Shown here one piece after another: positions 56,932-64,000 of a stretch of DNA of 64,000 nt. The stretch covers positions 1,116,001-1,180,000 of the forward strand of contig NZ_AP022563.1 in the NCBI RefSeq assembly GCF_010726645.1, written 5' to 3'. This DNA is from Mycolicibacterium duvalii (lineage in GTDB: Bacteria > Actinomycetota > Actinomycetes > Mycobacteriales > Mycobacteriaceae). A model generated the notes under the pieces. The model was not told the DNA's origin, made no database searches, and was given only the letters and a program-made list of their open reading frames with translations. Every line of letters begins with the position of its first letter. Within the stretch, counting starts at the first letter, position 1. The position numbers and the translations under genes are program-made.

Positions 56932-58502
56932 GCTCCACCGCTCTGCTGGTCAACGGGCGGATCCACAGCCCGGCCATGCCCGACGCGACCGCCATCGCCA
57001 TCCGGGACGGGATCGTCGCCTGGCTCGGCCGTGACGAGGTGGGCCGCGCACAGTTCCCGGACGCAGAGATCATCGACCTCGACGGCGGCTTCGTCGCACC
57101 GGCGTTCGTCGACAGCCACTTCCACACCACCGCGACAGGACTGGCGCTGACCGGGCTGGATCTGCGGTCCGCGCGGTCGCTGCAGGAGTGCCTGACCCTG
57201 CTCGCCGACTTCGCCGCCGCTCACCCCGACGGCGTCATCTGGGGTCACGGATGGGACGAGACGGGGTGGCCGGACCAGTGTGCGCCCACCACCGCCGACA
57301 TCGACGCCGTGGTCGGTGACCGCTCCGCGTATCTCACCCGGATCGACGTGCATTCGGCGGTCGCCTCGACCGCGCTGCGCCGCCGTGCCGGGCTGAGCTG
57401 CGGACAGGCCCCGCTGAACGCCGATGCGCACCACCTGGCGCGCCGTGCGGCCCGCGCCGCGCTGACCCCGGCCCAGCGCGACCGCGCGCGCCGCGCCGCG
57501 CTGGATGCGGCGGCGGCGGCCGGGATCGTCGCCGTGCAGGAGTGCGCCGGACCCGACGTCTCCGGCCTCGACGACTTCGGTGAACTCCTCGACCTCGACC
57601 ACGGCGTCGAGGTGCTGGGTTACTGGGGCGAAGCGGTCGTAACGGCCGACGAGGCACGCGAGTTGATCCGGACCACTCGGGCGCGTGGGCTGGCCGGCGA
57701 CCTGTTCGTCGACGGCGCGCTGGGCTCGCGCACCGCATGGCTGCACGAGCCCTACACCGACGAGCCCACCACGACCGGCAACAGCTACCTCGACGTCGAC
57801 GCCGTCACCGCCCACCTCGCCGCCTGTACCGAAGCCGAGATCACCGCCGGGTTCCACGTCATCGGTGACGCCGCCGTGTCGGTGGTCGTGACCGCGCTGC
57901 AACGGGTCGTCGAGCGTTTCGGCAGCGTGGCCGTCGCCCGTTGCGGGCACCGCCTCGAGCACGTCGAGATGATCACCGAAGAGCAGGTCGCGCTTCTGGG
58001 CAGCTGGGGTGTGATCGCCAGCGTGCAGCCGAACTTCGACGCGCTCTGGGGCGGCACGGACGGCATGTATGCGCAGCGTCTCGGCGCGGTGCGCGCCCGC
58101 GGGCTGAACCCGTTCGCGCTGCTGGCCTCTCACGGGGTGCCGCTGGCGCTGGGATCGGATTCGCCGGTGACCGACATGAACCCGTGGTCGGCGGTGCGGG
58201 CGGCGACCAGCCATCACACGCCGGGCAGCGCGATCTCGGCTCGCGCGGCGTTCGCCGCCGCCACCCGGGGAGCGTGGCGCGCCGCGGGCATCCGCGACGG
58301 CCTCAGCGGAACCCTGGTGCCCGGCGCACCCGCCAGCTACGCGGTGTGGGATGCCGAGGAATTCGACGTCACCGCGCCGACCGACGCCGTGGCGCGCTGG
58401 TCGACCGACCCGCGCTCCCGTGTCCCGGAGCTGCCCGCGCTGCACGATCGCCTGCCGCATTGCCGCCGTACCGTGCACCGAGGCGTGACGATCCATGGCT
58501 GA
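56928..58502 (+). CDS. YtcJ-like metal-dependent amidohydrolase
   Basis: A 524-residue amidohydrolase of the YtcJ/NfdA group. Metal ligands: HxH in [13 protein letters not shown], His in [11 protein letters not shown] and [10 protein letters not shown], Asp in [14 protein letters not shown]. These enzymes hydrolyse amide or imide bonds; the substrate is unknown. GTG 56928 overlaps the fxsA stop, and the gene end overlaps lnt by 8 bases, so fxsA-amidohydrolase-lnt-ppm1 is one tight operon. Confidence 0.9.
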   Translation: MSSTALLVNGRIHSPAMPDATAIAIRDGIVAWLGRDEVGRAQFPDAEIIDLDGGFVAPAFVDSHFHTTATGLALTGLDLRSARSLQECLTLLADFAAAHPDGVIWGHGWDETGWPDQCAPTTADIDAVVGDRSAYLTRIDVHSAVASTALRRRAGLSCGQAPLNADAHHLARRAARAALTPAQRDRARRAALDAAAAAGIVAVQECAGPDVSGLDDFGELLDLDHGVEVLGYWGEAVVTADEARELIRTTRARGLAGDLFVDGALGSRTAWLHEPYTDEPTTTGNSYLDVDAVTAHLAACTEAEITAGFHVIGDAAVSVVVTALQRVVERFGSVAVARCGHRLEHVEMITEEQVALLGSWGVIASVQPNFDALWGGTDGMYAQRLGAVRARGLNPFALLASHGVPLALGSDSPVTDMNPWSAVRAATSHHTPGSAISARAAFAAATRGAWRAAGIRDGLSGTLVPGAPASYAVWDAEEFDVTAPTDAVARWSTDPRSRVPELPALHDRLPHCRRTVHRGVTIHG

Positions 58503-60153
58503 GCGCCTCGGTCAGCGGACCGCTCAGGCGGTCGCGCGCCGATCTGGGCGCCTGACCGTCAGCATCGCCGCCGGGCTGGCGCTCTACGCCGGCTTCCCGC
58601 CGGTCGGCTGGTGGTTCATGGCGATCTTCGCGTTCGCTGCGCTGAACTGGGTGTTGACCCGGCCGGACACCACCGCCGCCGGGGGCCTCGGATATGGGTT
58701 GCTGTTCGGGCTGGCCTTCTACCTGCCGCTGCTGCCGTGGATCAGCGGCCTGGTCGGCGCAGTGCCGTGGCTGGCGCTCAGCCTTGCCGAGGCCGTCTTC
58801 CCCGCCCTGTTCGGTCTGGTCGCGGTGCTGGTGCGACGAGTCCCGGGCTGGCCGCTGTGGTTCGCCGGGCTGTGGTCGGCGCAGGAGTGGCTCAAGTCGA
58901 CGGTGCCGTTCGGCGGCTTCCCGTGGGGCGTCGTCGGGTTCTCCCAGACCGACGGTCCGCTGCTTCCGCTGGCGTATCTCGGCGGTGCACCGCTGGTGTC
59001 GTTCGCCACGGCGCTGATCGGCTTCGCGCTGGCCGCCATGGCGATGGAGGTCACCGGCTGGTGGCGCAGGGACGCCGCCGTTCGAGCGGCCGCGCCCCCG
59101 GCGGTCGTGCTGCCCGGGGTGTGCATCGCGCTGGTGCTGCTGACCACGGCGCTGGTCTGGCCGCAGGTGCGCAAGTCCGGTGCCGGCGCCGGCGACGACG
59201 CCCCCATCACCGTTGCCGCGATACAGGGCAATGTGCCCCGACTGGGGCTGGACTTCAACGCACAGCGCCGCGCTGTGCTGGACAACCACGTCCGCGAGAC
59301 GTTACGACTGGCCGACGACGTTGCGGCCGGGCGCGCACCGCAACCCATGCTGGTGATCTGGCCGGAGAACTCTTCGGACATCGATCCGCTGGCCAATGCC
59401 GACGCCGCCGAACAGATCTCGACTGCTGCCGCCGCCATCGACGCGCCCATTCTGGTCGGCGGGGTGGTCGCCGCGCCGGGCTACAGCGCGACCAACCCGG
59501 TCTCGACGAACTCGGTGATCGTGTGGAACCCGGGGACCGGTCCTGCCGACCGCCACGACAAGCAGATCGTGCAACCGTTCGGTGAGTACCTGCCCTGGCG
59601 CAGCTTCTTCAGCATGCTCTCGCCGTACGCCGACCGGGCGGGGTACTTCATCCCCGGTGACGGTGACGGCGTGGTGCGCGCCGCCGGCGTCCCGGTCGGC
59701 GTGACCACCTGCTGGGAAGTGATCTTCGACCGGGCAGCCCGCGAATCGGTGCGCAGTGGAGCCCAGATGCTGACCGTGCCGACCAACAACGCGACGTTCG
59801 ACGAGACGATGAGCGAACAGCAGCTGACGTTCGCCAAACTGCGCGCGGTCGAACACGACCGGTACACCGTCGTCGCGGGCACCACCGGGATCAGCGCGGT
59901 GATCGCGCCCGACGGCCACGAGCGGGCCCGCACGAGCTTCTTCGAACCCGCCTACCTCGACCAGCAGATCCGCCTCAAGACCGGCTTGACCCCGGCGACG
60001 CGTTTCGGGCCGTACGTCGAAGCTGCACTGATCGCCCTCGGGGCCGCAGGTGTGATCGGCGCAATACTGCACAATGGATCAGTCGTGCCGGCAAGACTGC
60101 GCGGCCGGCGAGCAACGCCCCACGCCCGCGAAGACAGTGAAGGAGCCGCATGA
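58495..60153 (+). CDS. lnt: apolipoprotein N-acyltransferase Lnt
   Basis: A 552-residue membrane enzyme that N-acylates the lipid-modified Cys of lipoproteins. An N-terminal bundle of hydrophobic helices ([22 protein letters not shown] onward) precedes a nitrilase-like periplasmic domain with the triad E291 (IWPENSSD), K356 ([16 protein letters not shown]) and C406 ([11 protein letters not shown]); one more helix ends the protein ([16 protein letters not shown]). Its stop overlaps the Ppm1 start by 4 bases. In M. tuberculosis the two are one polypeptide; here they are separate, as in M. smegmatis. Confidence 0.94.
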   Translation: MAERLGQRTAQAVARRSGRLTVSIAAGLALYAGFPPVGWWFMAIFAFAALNWVLTRPDTTAAGGLGYGLLFGLAFYLPLLPWISGLVGAVPWLALSLAEAVFPALFGLVAVLVRRVPGWPLWFAGLWSAQEWLKSTVPFGGFPWGVVGFSQTDGPLLPLAYLGGAPLVSFATALIGFALAAMAMEVTGWWRRDAAVRAAAPPAVVLPGVCIALVLLTTALVWPQVRKSGAGAGDDAPITVAAIQGNVPRLGLDFNAQRRAVLDNHVRETLRLADDVAAGRAPQPMLVIWPENSSDIDPLANADAAEQISTAAAAIDAPILVGGVVAAPGYSATNPVSTNSVIVWNPGTGPADRHDKQIVQPFGEYLPWRSFFSMLSPYADRAGYFIPGDGDGVVRAAGVPVGVTTCWEVIFDRAARESVRSGAQMLTVPTNNATFDETMSEQQLTFAKLRAVEHDRYTVVAGTTGISAVIAPDGHERARTSFFEPAYLDQQIRLKTGLTPATRFGPYVEAALIALGAAGVIGAILHNGSVVPARLRGRRATPHAREDSEGAA

Positions 60154-60938
60154 GCACCCCCGGTGGCTTGAACGGCGACCGCACTCCCGCAGGGCGGCCC
60201 AGCGACCGCACCTTGGTCATCATTCCGACCTACAACGAGCGCGACAACCTCGTGACGATCGTTTCGCGGGTGCACGCCGCGGCACCTGAGGTACACGTCC
60301 TGGTCGTCGACGACGGCAGCCCCGACGGCACCGGGCAGCTGGCCGACGAGCTCGCGCTGGCCGACCCCGACCGCGTCCACGTGATGCACCGCACGTCCAA
60401 GGACGGCCTCGGCGCGGCCTACCTCGCCGGCTTCGCGTGGGGGCTGAATCGCCAGTACACGGTGCTGGTGGAGATGGACGCCGACGGCAGCCACGCCCCC
60501 GAGCAGCTGCACCGCCTGCTCGACGAGATCGACAAAGGCGCCGACGTGGTCATCGGTTCGCGCTACGTGCCGGGTGGGGAAGTCCGTAACTGGCCCCGCC
60601 GCCGGCTGATCCTGTCCCGCACGGCCAACGGCTACTCACGCATCCTGCTGGGCGTCGACGTGCACGACATCACCGCCGGCTATCGCGCCTACCGGCGCGA
60701 GGTGCTGGAGAAGATCGACCTGTCCGCGGTGGACTCGAAAGGCTACGGCTTCCAGGTCGACCTGACGTGGCGTTCGATCAATGCGGGCTTCACTGTCGTC
60801 GAGGTCCCGATCACGTTCACCGAACGCGAGCACGGAGAGTCGAAGATGGACGGCTCCACCATCCGCGAGGCGATCCTCAAGGTCGCCCAGTGGGGGATGC
60901 GCGCCCGCATCGACCGGGCGCGCGGCACCGCACGCTGA
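60150..60938 (+). CDS. ppm1: polyprenol-phosphate mannose synthase Ppm1 (GT2 family)
   Basis: A 262-residue cytosolic-face glycosyltransferase making polyprenyl-phosphomannose from GDP-mannose, the donor for lipoarabinomannan and protein O-mannosylation. GT2 motifs: [22 protein letters not shown] (D54-D55), [28 protein letters not shown], and [18 protein letters not shown]. It lacks its own membrane helices, so it is presumably held at the membrane by the neighbouring Lnt, as shown in M. smegmatis. The start is fixed by the ATGA overlap. Confidence 0.94.
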   Translation: MSTPGGLNGDRTPAGRPSDRTLVIIPTYNERDNLVTIVSRVHAAAPEVHVLVVDDGSPDGTGQLADELALADPDRVHVMHRTSKDGLGAAYLAGFAWGLNRQYTVLVEMDADGSHAPEQLHRLLDEIDKGADVVIGSRYVPGGEVRNWPRRRLILSRTANGYSRILLGVDVHDITAGYRAYRREVLEKIDLSAVDSKGYGFQVDLTWRSINAGFTVVEVPITFTEREHGESKMDGSTIREAILKVAQWGMRARIDRARGTAR

Positions 60939-60944
60939 ACCGGG

Positions 60945-61283
60945 TCAGCTTCCGCGGCGGCGGGTCTTGATGATCTCGAGACGCTCTTTGAGCAGTTCGT
61001 CGAGCTCCTCGATCGAGCGGCGCTCCAACAGCATGTCCCAGTGGGTGCGCGGCGGCTTCACCTTCTTGGGTTCCGGCACGTCCCCCTCGATCAGGGTGCC
61101 CTCCATGCCGTTGCGGCACAGCCAGGTGCCGGGGATCTCGGCATCGTCGGCGAACGGGACGTCGAACTCCTCGCCGTTGTCGGTGCGGTAGCGCGCGACC
61201 TGACGGGGCGCCAAGTCATGGTTGCGATCCGTCTCGTAGCTCACCGCTCCGAGCCGGCTGCCCCTCAATACCCGATCAGCCAT
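60945..61283 (-). CDS. rbpA: RNA polymerase-binding protein RbpA
   Basis: A 112-residue actinobacterial transcription factor that binds the principal sigma factor and stabilises open complexes. It matches the tuberculosis protein nearly residue for residue: MADRVLRGSRLGAVSYETDRN at the N-terminal tail, the RbpA core (YRTDNGEEFDVPFADDAEIPG then TWLCRNGMEG), and the C-terminal sigma-interaction helix (RRSIEELDELLKERLEIIK). ATG 61283 has GGAGGAG upstream. A long in-frame extension to the right of 61283 is antisense to other genes and not coding. Confidence 0.97.
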   Translation of the reverse strand: MADRVLRGSRLGAVSYETDRNHDLAPRQVARYRTDNGEEFDVPFADDAEIPGTWLCRNGMEGTLIEGDVPEPKKVKPPRTHWDMLLERRSIEELDELLKERLEIIKTRRRGS

Positions 61284-61376
61284 CGTCAACTCCTCCGCAC
61301 AGATTTTCCGGCCTGCCGCGATGTCCAACGAAGCCGCGTCGTCGAGAGTTCCCGACATGGCCCGACTCGACCCTCC

Positions 61377-61382
61377 ATGATA
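61377..61382 (-). promoter_or_regulatory. -10 box of rbpA
   Basis: TATCAT on the minus strand, about 94 bases upstream of the rbpA ATG, giving a leader of roughly 87 bases with its own ribosome site. Confidence 0.4.
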
Positions 61383-61406
61383 CCGGGATTGCTGCGGGCT
61401 TCGGTT

Positions 61407-61412
61407 TAGAGT
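61407..61412 (+). promoter_or_regulatory. -10 box of the Cys-rich protein gene (leaderless)
   Basis: TAGAGT, six bases before the GTG at 61419. Confidence 0.5.
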
Positions 61413-61418
61413 CTGGCT

Positions 61419-61769
61419 GTGACGCCTCCGGCCGCCCCGACCAGCACTCGCGCCCGACGGCAGAACTGCCGTTGGTGCGGACGCGAAGTCGCCGACAGCG
61501 GGCTGGGCCGGCGCCGGCAGTACTGCCGGCAGTCCTGCCGGCAGCGCGCCTACGAGCAGCGCGCGCTGGTCAAGGGCACCTCCGTCCCGGCGGACGCGGT
61601 GGTGCTCAGCGCCGAGGAGGCCGCTCTGCTGTCCGACCGCGTCTATCAGGTGCGATGCGCGGCCGAGGACATGGCCACTGCGATCGAGGAAGGAGCCGGC
61701 CCCGCCGAGTTGCGGTCGCTCTGCGACGCGGTGATGCAGGCGGCGCGCGCGGCCGACGGGTGGCGTTAG
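61419..61769 (+). CDS. small Cys-containing zinc-ribbon-like protein (Rv2049c neighbourhood)
   Basis: A 116-residue protein. C17X2C20 and C36X3C40 (NCRWCGREV ... QYCRQSCRQRAYEQRAL) look like a zinc ribbon of the type found in many actinobacterial small proteins; the second half is an alpha-helical domain (AEEAALLSDRVYQVRCAAEDM). It probably binds nucleic acid or protein. It is divergent from rbpA and its position matches Rv2049c, but the product is longer than I recall for that gene. Confidence 0.8.
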   Translation: MTPPAAPTSTRARRQNCRWCGREVADSGLGRRRQYCRQSCRQRAYEQRALVKGTSVPADAVVLSAEEAALLSDRVYQVRCAAEDMATAIEEGAGPAELRSLCDAVMQAARAADGWR

Positions 61770-61797
61770 TCGGGGCGCGAACCAGGCCTCGGGCCGG

Positions 61798-61803
61798 TAC
61801 TGT
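61798..61803 (+). promoter_or_regulatory. -10 box of the winged-helix/hydrolase gene
   Basis: TACTGT, ending eight bases before the ATC codon at 61812. By the local pattern transcription should begin near 61810-61812. Confidence 0.4.
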
Positions 61804-61811
61804 AAGCGCCT

Positions 61812-61916
61812 ATCCACACCGTCCCGTCTGCCGATTCTTCCCCGCCGAGAGGGTCGTGGCGCTGGGACGATTTCGTCCTCGACGCCGCGCGGTACGAGCT
61901 GCGCCGTGGCGACACC
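61812..61916 (+). other. in-frame upstream extension of the winged-helix gene without a standard start codon
   Basis: The frame of the gene at 61917 stays open back to a stop at 61803-61805. It encodes the usual first strands of the OmpR-type DNA-binding domain (WRWDDFVLDAARYELRRGD at about 61857-61913). No ATG, GTG or TTG is present between 61806 and 61917; only ATC 61812 and CTG 61899 could serve. Confidence 0.55.
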
Positions 61917-63029
61917 GTGATCAAGGTGGAGCCGCAGGTGTTCGACGTGCTGATGGCGCTGGTGTCCCACCACGACCGACTGCTGACCAAAGAGGAGCTC
62001 CTGGACTCGGTGTGGGGCGGCCGGTTCGTCGGTGAAGCGGCGCTGACCAGCCGGATCAAGGCCGCCCGCCGGGCGTTGGGCGACGACGGCGAATCGCAGC
62101 GCTATATCCGTACCGTGCGCGGCCGCGGTTACCAGTTCATCGGACACCTCCGCGATGCGGTGGAGCGTGCCGATCCACCGCCGGAGATGCCGGCGCAGCA
62201 CATCGCGTTCTGCCAGGCCGGCGACGGCGTCCGGCTGGCCTACGCGGTCACCGGCAGCGGCCCACCGCTGGTGCGGGCCGCGAACTGGATGACGCACCTG
62301 GGCTACGACATCGAGAGCCCCGTGTGGTGTCACTGGGTGCGCGACCTGTCGGTGCGGCACACCTTCGTCCGGTACGACGAACGCGGCTGCGGTCTGTCGG
62401 ACTGGCACGCCCACGACTTCACCTTCGAGGACTGGGTGACCGACCTCGAATCGGTGGTGGAGGCCGTCGGTTTGCAGCGCTTCCCCCTGCTCGGGGTGTC
62501 GCAGGGCGGTGCGGTGGCGGTGGCGTACGCCGCCCGTCACCCCGACCGGGTCAGTCGGCTCGTGCTCAACGGGGCCTACGCCCGGGGCCGCGCGGTGCGC
62601 GCCACCACCGAGGACGAACAGCGTGCCGCGGCACTGGATCTCGAGCTGGCACGGGTGGGGTGGGGCCGTTCGGACCCGGCGTTCCGCCAGGTGTTCGCCG
62701 CGCAGTTCCTGCCCGACGGCACCCGCGCCGACTGGGAGGCGTTCGACCAACTGCAGCGACGCACCACCTCGGCGCAGAACGCCGTGCGCTTCCTGGAAGT
62801 GTTCGCCCACATCGATGTTCGCGACCTCGCCGGGCAGGTGCGCTGCCCGACCCTGGTTCTGCATTCCCGCGACGACCACCGCGTGCCGCTGCGGTACGGC
62901 GAGGAGTTGGCGTCGCTGATCGCCGACGCCGAGCTGATCGCGTTGCCCAGCAACAACCACCTGCTGACCTCGCGCGAGCCGGCGTGGCGCACCTTCTGCG
63001 ATGAGGTCGAGGGTTTCCTGGCGGTGTGA
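61917..63029 (+). CDS. winged-helix DNA-binding domain fused to alpha/beta hydrolase
   Basis: From GTG 61917 the product has 370 residues. Residues 1-80 form an OmpR/PhoB-type winged helix (LLTKEELLDSVWGGRFVGEAALTSRIKAARRALGDD, then YIRTVRGRGYQFIG). A linker leads to an alpha/beta hydrolase with YAVTGSGPPLV, RGCGLSDW, nucleophile elbow LGVSQGGAVAVAYAARHP, LVLHSRDDHRVP and late His in NNHLLTS. Such fusions are known in mycobacteria and may sense a small ligand with the hydrolase fold. The annotated start leaves the winged helix short of its first strands, which are encoded in frame upstream. Confidence 0.85.
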   Translation: MIKVEPQVFDVLMALVSHHDRLLTKEELLDSVWGGRFVGEAALTSRIKAARRALGDDGESQRYIRTVRGRGYQFIGHLRDAVERADPPPEMPAQHIAFCQAGDGVRLAYAVTGSGPPLVRAANWMTHLGYDIESPVWCHWVRDLSVRHTFVRYDERGCGLSDWHAHDFTFEDWVTDLESVVEAVGLQRFPLLGVSQGGAVAVAYAARHPDRVSRLVLNGAYARGRAVRATTEDEQRAAALDLELARVGWGRSDPAFRQVFAAQFLPDGTRADWEAFDQLQRRTTSAQNAVRFLEVFAHIDVRDLAGQVRCPTLVLHSRDDHRVPLRYGEELASLIADAELIALPSNNHLLTSREPAWRTFCDEVEGFLAV

Positions 63030-63100
63030 GCGCGTCGCTCTCCACGCAATCTCCAGGAAATCTTCATGCGCGGCGGGCCGGCTGGGTTCATGCTGCTGAC

Positions 63101-63760
63101 ATGAGAATCAGACATCTGCTCGTGACGGTCGTCGCGGTCCTCGGCGTGCTCGCCGCGGGGTGCTCGGGCGAATCATCCTCCGAGCCGCCGGCTTTCCCGG
63201 AGACGGCGCGCTACATGGCCGACATGACATCGGCCGACGGGGCGCCCATGGCCATCGGTATCAGCGTCGACGGCAGCTCGGTCGCCGCATACGCCTGCAA
63301 CGGAACCGACGACGAGGCATGGTTTTTCGGTGACCAGAGCGACGGCGCGATCAAGCTCACCTCGCGGATGCGCGACACGCTGACCGCCGACTACGACGGG
63401 ACGGACGTCAACGGAACGGTGACCATGAACGGGGGCGAATACCCGTTCACCGCGGCATCGGTGTCCGGGCTGGCCGGCATGTATACCGCCGAATCCGACG
63501 GCGTGCGGGCCTCGTGGGTGGTGCGCCCAGACGGAACGGCCACCGGCGTCCAGTTCAGCGGCTTCAGCCAGGGCGACCGCAACTTCGATCCGTTCAATCT
63601 CGACGGGCTCAGCGATTTCGACGTGCGCAACGACGTGCGCAACAAGCGCAAGCTCGGTCCCGCCGGACCCATCGAGTTCCCGGACGGACGCCCGCAGGCC
63701 AGCATCAACGGCCAGCCGGTCTCGCCCATTCTGGTGACAGGAACGTTCCGGCTGCGCTGA
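63101..63760 (+). CDS. secreted lipoprotein of unknown function
   Basis: A 219-residue lipoprotein: signal peptide with lipobox LAAGC (C about 21), a short Ser/Glu-rich spacer and a beta-rich domain (GISVDGSSVAAYACNGTDDEAWFFG, LTADYDGTDVNGTVTMNGGEYPFTAASVSGLAGMYTAE). ATG 63101 starts right at the signal peptide; an earlier in-frame GTG at 63026 overlaps the previous gene. The family resembles other mycobacterial hypothetical lipoproteins; function unknown. Confidence 0.82.
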   Translation: MRIRHLLVTVVAVLGVLAAGCSGESSSEPPAFPETARYMADMTSADGAPMAIGISVDGSSVAAYACNGTDDEAWFFGDQSDGAIKLTSRMRDTLTADYDGTDVNGTVTMNGGEYPFTAASVSGLAGMYTAESDGVRASWVVRPDGTATGVQFSGFSQGDRNFDPFNLDGLSDFDVRNDVRNKRKLGPAGPIEFPDGRPQASINGQPVSPILVTGTFRLR

Positions 63761-63770
63761 GCTGTCCGGT

Positions 63771-64000
63771 ATGGACGACTGGTTCGAGCGCAGCCCCTTC
63801 ATCGGTTTCCTGCCGTGGCTCATCTATTGGGTGGTCGCCGACGGGCCCAGCACGTGGATGTTCGGTGCGGTGTGCGCGGTGATCGCGACACTGATCATGG
63901 GCGTGTCCGCCGGCTTCGCCGGGGTGCGGCTGCTCGACGTCGTCACCGTGGTGTTCTTCACCGGCGTGACGGTCGCGGGTCTGCTGCTGGGCCATCAGGA
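63771..64000 (+). CDS. membrane protein, N-terminal part (cut by window end)
   Basis: ATG 63771 opens a frame that runs off the window after 76 codons: MDDWFERSPFIGFLPWLIYWV, GPSTWMFGAVCAVIATLIMGVSAGF and VVTVVFFTGVTVAGLLLG give three likely membrane helices. It starts 10 bases after the lipoprotein stop. The family is not identified. Confidence 0.65.
   Translation, partial: MDDWFERSPFIGFLPWLIYWVVADGPSTWMFGAVCAVIATLIMGVSAGFAGVRLLDVVTVVFFTGVTVAGLLLGHQ

Noticed and set aside
60945..62960. Minus-strand open frame that would extend rbpA to 671 residues.
   Set aside because: RbpA begins at the conserved MADRVLRGSRLG (61283) with a strong ribosome site; the extension is antisense to the Cys-rich and winged-helix genes.

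Overview
The window is high-GC actinobacterial chromosome from a mycobacterium, most likely a rapidly growing Mycolicibacterium-type species. The evidence is a complete Pup-proteasome locus (mpa, dop, pup, prcB, prcA, pafA, pafB, pafC) followed by tatAC, helY, pepE, cob genes, lnt/ppm1 and rbpA, in an order that closely follows the M. tuberculosis Rv2120-Rv2049 neighbourhood. GTG and TTG starts, 4-base ATGA/GTGA overlaps and leaderless promoters (TANNNT followed 5-7 bases later by the start codon) are everywhere. Several calls rest on recalled family sequences; no search was run. I see no tRNA, rRNA, CRISPR array or insertion sequence.

Region 1 (1-18452) is an accessory catabolic island with several divergent promoters. 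It encodes two acyl-CoA synthetases (one cut by the left edge), three ACMSD-type metal-dependent amidohydrolases, a thiolase-like protein with a DUF35 partner, an HpcH/HpaI aldolase, a TauD-type dioxygenase, a D-2-hydroxyacid dehydrogenase, two enoyl-CoA hydratases, a divergent pair of acyl-CoA dehydrogenases, a hotdog thioesterase, a DapB-like oxidoreductase, a nitroreductase and one TetR regulator. Five intergenic regions of this island carry one imperfect or perfect 16-bp operator, GAGAAY-N4-RTTCTC, usually on or beside a -10 box. Together they look like one TetR-controlled regulon for degrading an unidentified carboxylic acid through CoA thioesters. This is the best candidate for an undescribed system.

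Region 2 (18458-24986) returns to conserved core: a TesB-like thioesterase coupled to a RecB-like nuclease, tRNA m1A58 methyltransferase, a DUF503 protein, a lipoprotein (LppK-like), an Mtb12-like secreted protein, the proteasomal ATPase Mpa and a PF04008 protein. A decayed CapK-type ligase lies at 24992-25317.

Region 3 (25299-37155) is the rest of the Pup-proteasome system. An Rv2114-like protein and two tandem paralogous Rv2113-like membrane proteins lie between mpa and dop. The dop, pup, prcB, prcA run supplies the Pup deamidase/depupylase, Pup and the 20S core. A convergent DUF1023 hydrolase with a small partner separates prcA from pafA (Pup ligase) and pafBC (DNA-damage activator).

Region 4 (37186-47616) holds tatA, tatC, helY, a DUF4333 protein, a 5'-3' exonuclease, pepE, an Rv2074-like F420 reductase, a short-chain dehydrogenase, cobL and an APH-type kinase. 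Region 5 (47626-56392) holds a TetR, the cobG-cobH-cobIJ operon, a 34-residue membrane microprotein, cobN and two PPOX-type flavin/F420 proteins. Region 6 (56431-64000) holds fxsA, a YtcJ-like amidohydrolase, lnt and ppm1 as separate overlapping genes, rbpA, a Cys-rich protein, a winged-helix/hydrolase fusion with an unusual start, a lipoprotein and a cut membrane protein. No gene-free stretch exceeds about 250 bases; the longer ones (15279-15463, 16652-16892, 22427-22572, 51553-51698, 55455-55611) are described below or hold nothing I can name.
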